Assembly: GCF_001718795.1 (NCBI RefSeq)
Contig: NZ_CP013438.1
Span: 558,001 to 622,000 of the forward strand
Length of the DNA stretch: 64,000 bases
Direction of reading: 5' to 3'
Source of the DNA: Burkholderia latens
GTDB taxonomy: Bacteria > Pseudomonadota > Gammaproteobacteria > Burkholderiales > Burkholderiaceae
The translations under genes and the position numbers were made by a program. The notes below the pieces were generated by a model that saw only the letters and a list, made by a program, of their open reading frames with translations, ran no database searches and was not told the origin of the DNA. This document shows, in pieces, positions 63,778-64,000 of the stretch (position 1 is the stretch's first letter; the number at the start of each line of letters is the position of its first letter).

Positions 63778-64000
63778 ATGAACGAAGCGAAGAAGCTGCG
63801 TCGCACATCGGCAGGCGGCTATGCGCGCGGCGACGAGACGCGCCAGCGGATCATCGACGCTGCGATCGAGCTGTTTGGCGAATTCGGGTTCGCCGGTGCA
63901 TCGACGCGCGACATCGCCGCAAAGGCGGGCGTCAATGCACCGGCGCTGCAGTACTACTTCGAGAACAAGGAAGGCGTCTATCGCGCGTGCGTCGACGCGA
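63778..64000 (+). CDS. TetR-family regulator, N-terminal part (cut by window edge)
   Basis: The first 74 residues are visible. They hold the TetR helix-turn-helix: TRQRIIDAAIELFGEFGFAG, STRDIAAKAGVNAPALQYYF and ENKEGVYRACVDA. A basic leader (KKLRRTSAGGYARGD) precedes it. The context right before emrA on the other strand, with a clear dyad between, points to local control of the efflux operon. GAGGAA precedes the ATG at 63778. The ligand domain lies outside the window. Confidence 0.88.
   Translation, partial: MNEAKKLRRTSAGGYARGDETRQRIIDAAIELFGEFGFAGASTRDIAAKAGVNAPALQYYFENKEGVYRACVDA

Noticed and set aside
1..64000. Insertion sequence, prophage, integrase or CRISPR array
   Set aside because: No transposase, integrase, phage structural gene, terminal repeats or regular spacer-repeat pattern was found.

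Overview
The window is a GC-rich bacterial chromosome segment. It is almost certainly Burkholderia, most likely the cepacia complex or a close relative, and looks like primary-chromosome housekeeping DNA. The supporting signs are a BPSS1780-family membrane protein, a PXPV-repeat secreted protein, a DUF3563 micro-protein, RpoD with a long Lys/Ala-rich N-terminus, and the order xseB-ispA-dxs-folE2 followed by tsaD and rpsU-yqeY-dnaG-rpoD. I see no insertion sequence, prophage, integrase or CRISPR array. Assignment to species is inference.

Layout. 1-5.4 kb: an MFS gene cut by the window edge, a divergent HxlR regulator with a clear inverted-repeat operator, a DHA2-type drug exporter, an AraC regulator, an FKBP isomerase and a PF10118 hydrolase. 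5.8-10.5 kb: a VpsR-like sigma-54 activator, a gene-poor stretch with a possible decayed oxidoreductase fragment, an amino-acid-binding protein and a Xre/RES toxin-antitoxin pair. 10.5-21.9 kb: a metallophosphatase, a DUF1345 membrane protein, a methyltransferase, a TreZ-derived GH13 protein that appears to have lost its catalytic residues, a ThiE-like protein, a CNNM/CorC protein, a DMT exporter followed by a soluble degenerate histidine kinase, a LysR/tautomerase divergent pair and a CHAD protein. 21.9-25.3 kb: the molybdate locus, modE convergent with modA-modB-modC, with a ModE-type operator before modA. 25.4-31.4 kb: PAP2 phosphatase, PHB-depolymerase-like esterase, DUF3563, ohr and ohrR with matching operators, BPSS1780 membrane protein, homoserine kinase and a DUF2782 protein.

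31.5-42.4 kb: AMP nucleosidase, a PXPV protein, a LOG-type protein whose start codon lies one base from that of polA, NDH-2, a Tat-exported dienelactone hydrolase, a mercaptopyruvate sulfurtransferase and a Rieske oxygenase. 42.7-55 kb: the isoprenoid/folate/translation/replication core (xseB, ispA, dxs, folE2, tsaD, a flavoprotein, rpsU, yqeY, dnaG, rpoD and a CAU-anticodon tRNA). 55.2-64 kb: a lipoprotein cardiolipin-synthase-like enzyme, a secreted sedolisin (S53) protease, and an EmrA-EmrB-OprM tripartite efflux operon divergent from a TetR regulator cut by the window edge.

The genes form small functional units: xseB/ispA/dxs for isoprenoid precursors, the rpsU-dnaG-rpoD macromolecular-synthesis block, ModE controlling molybdate uptake, OhrR controlling Ohr, and TetR probably controlling emrAB-oprM. 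The observations most worth follow-up are the inactive-looking TreZ relative, the degenerate soluble histidine kinase, a 38-bp perfect palindrome whose loop is the -10 box of the DUF3563 gene, and the one-base spacing of the divergent polA and LOG start codons.
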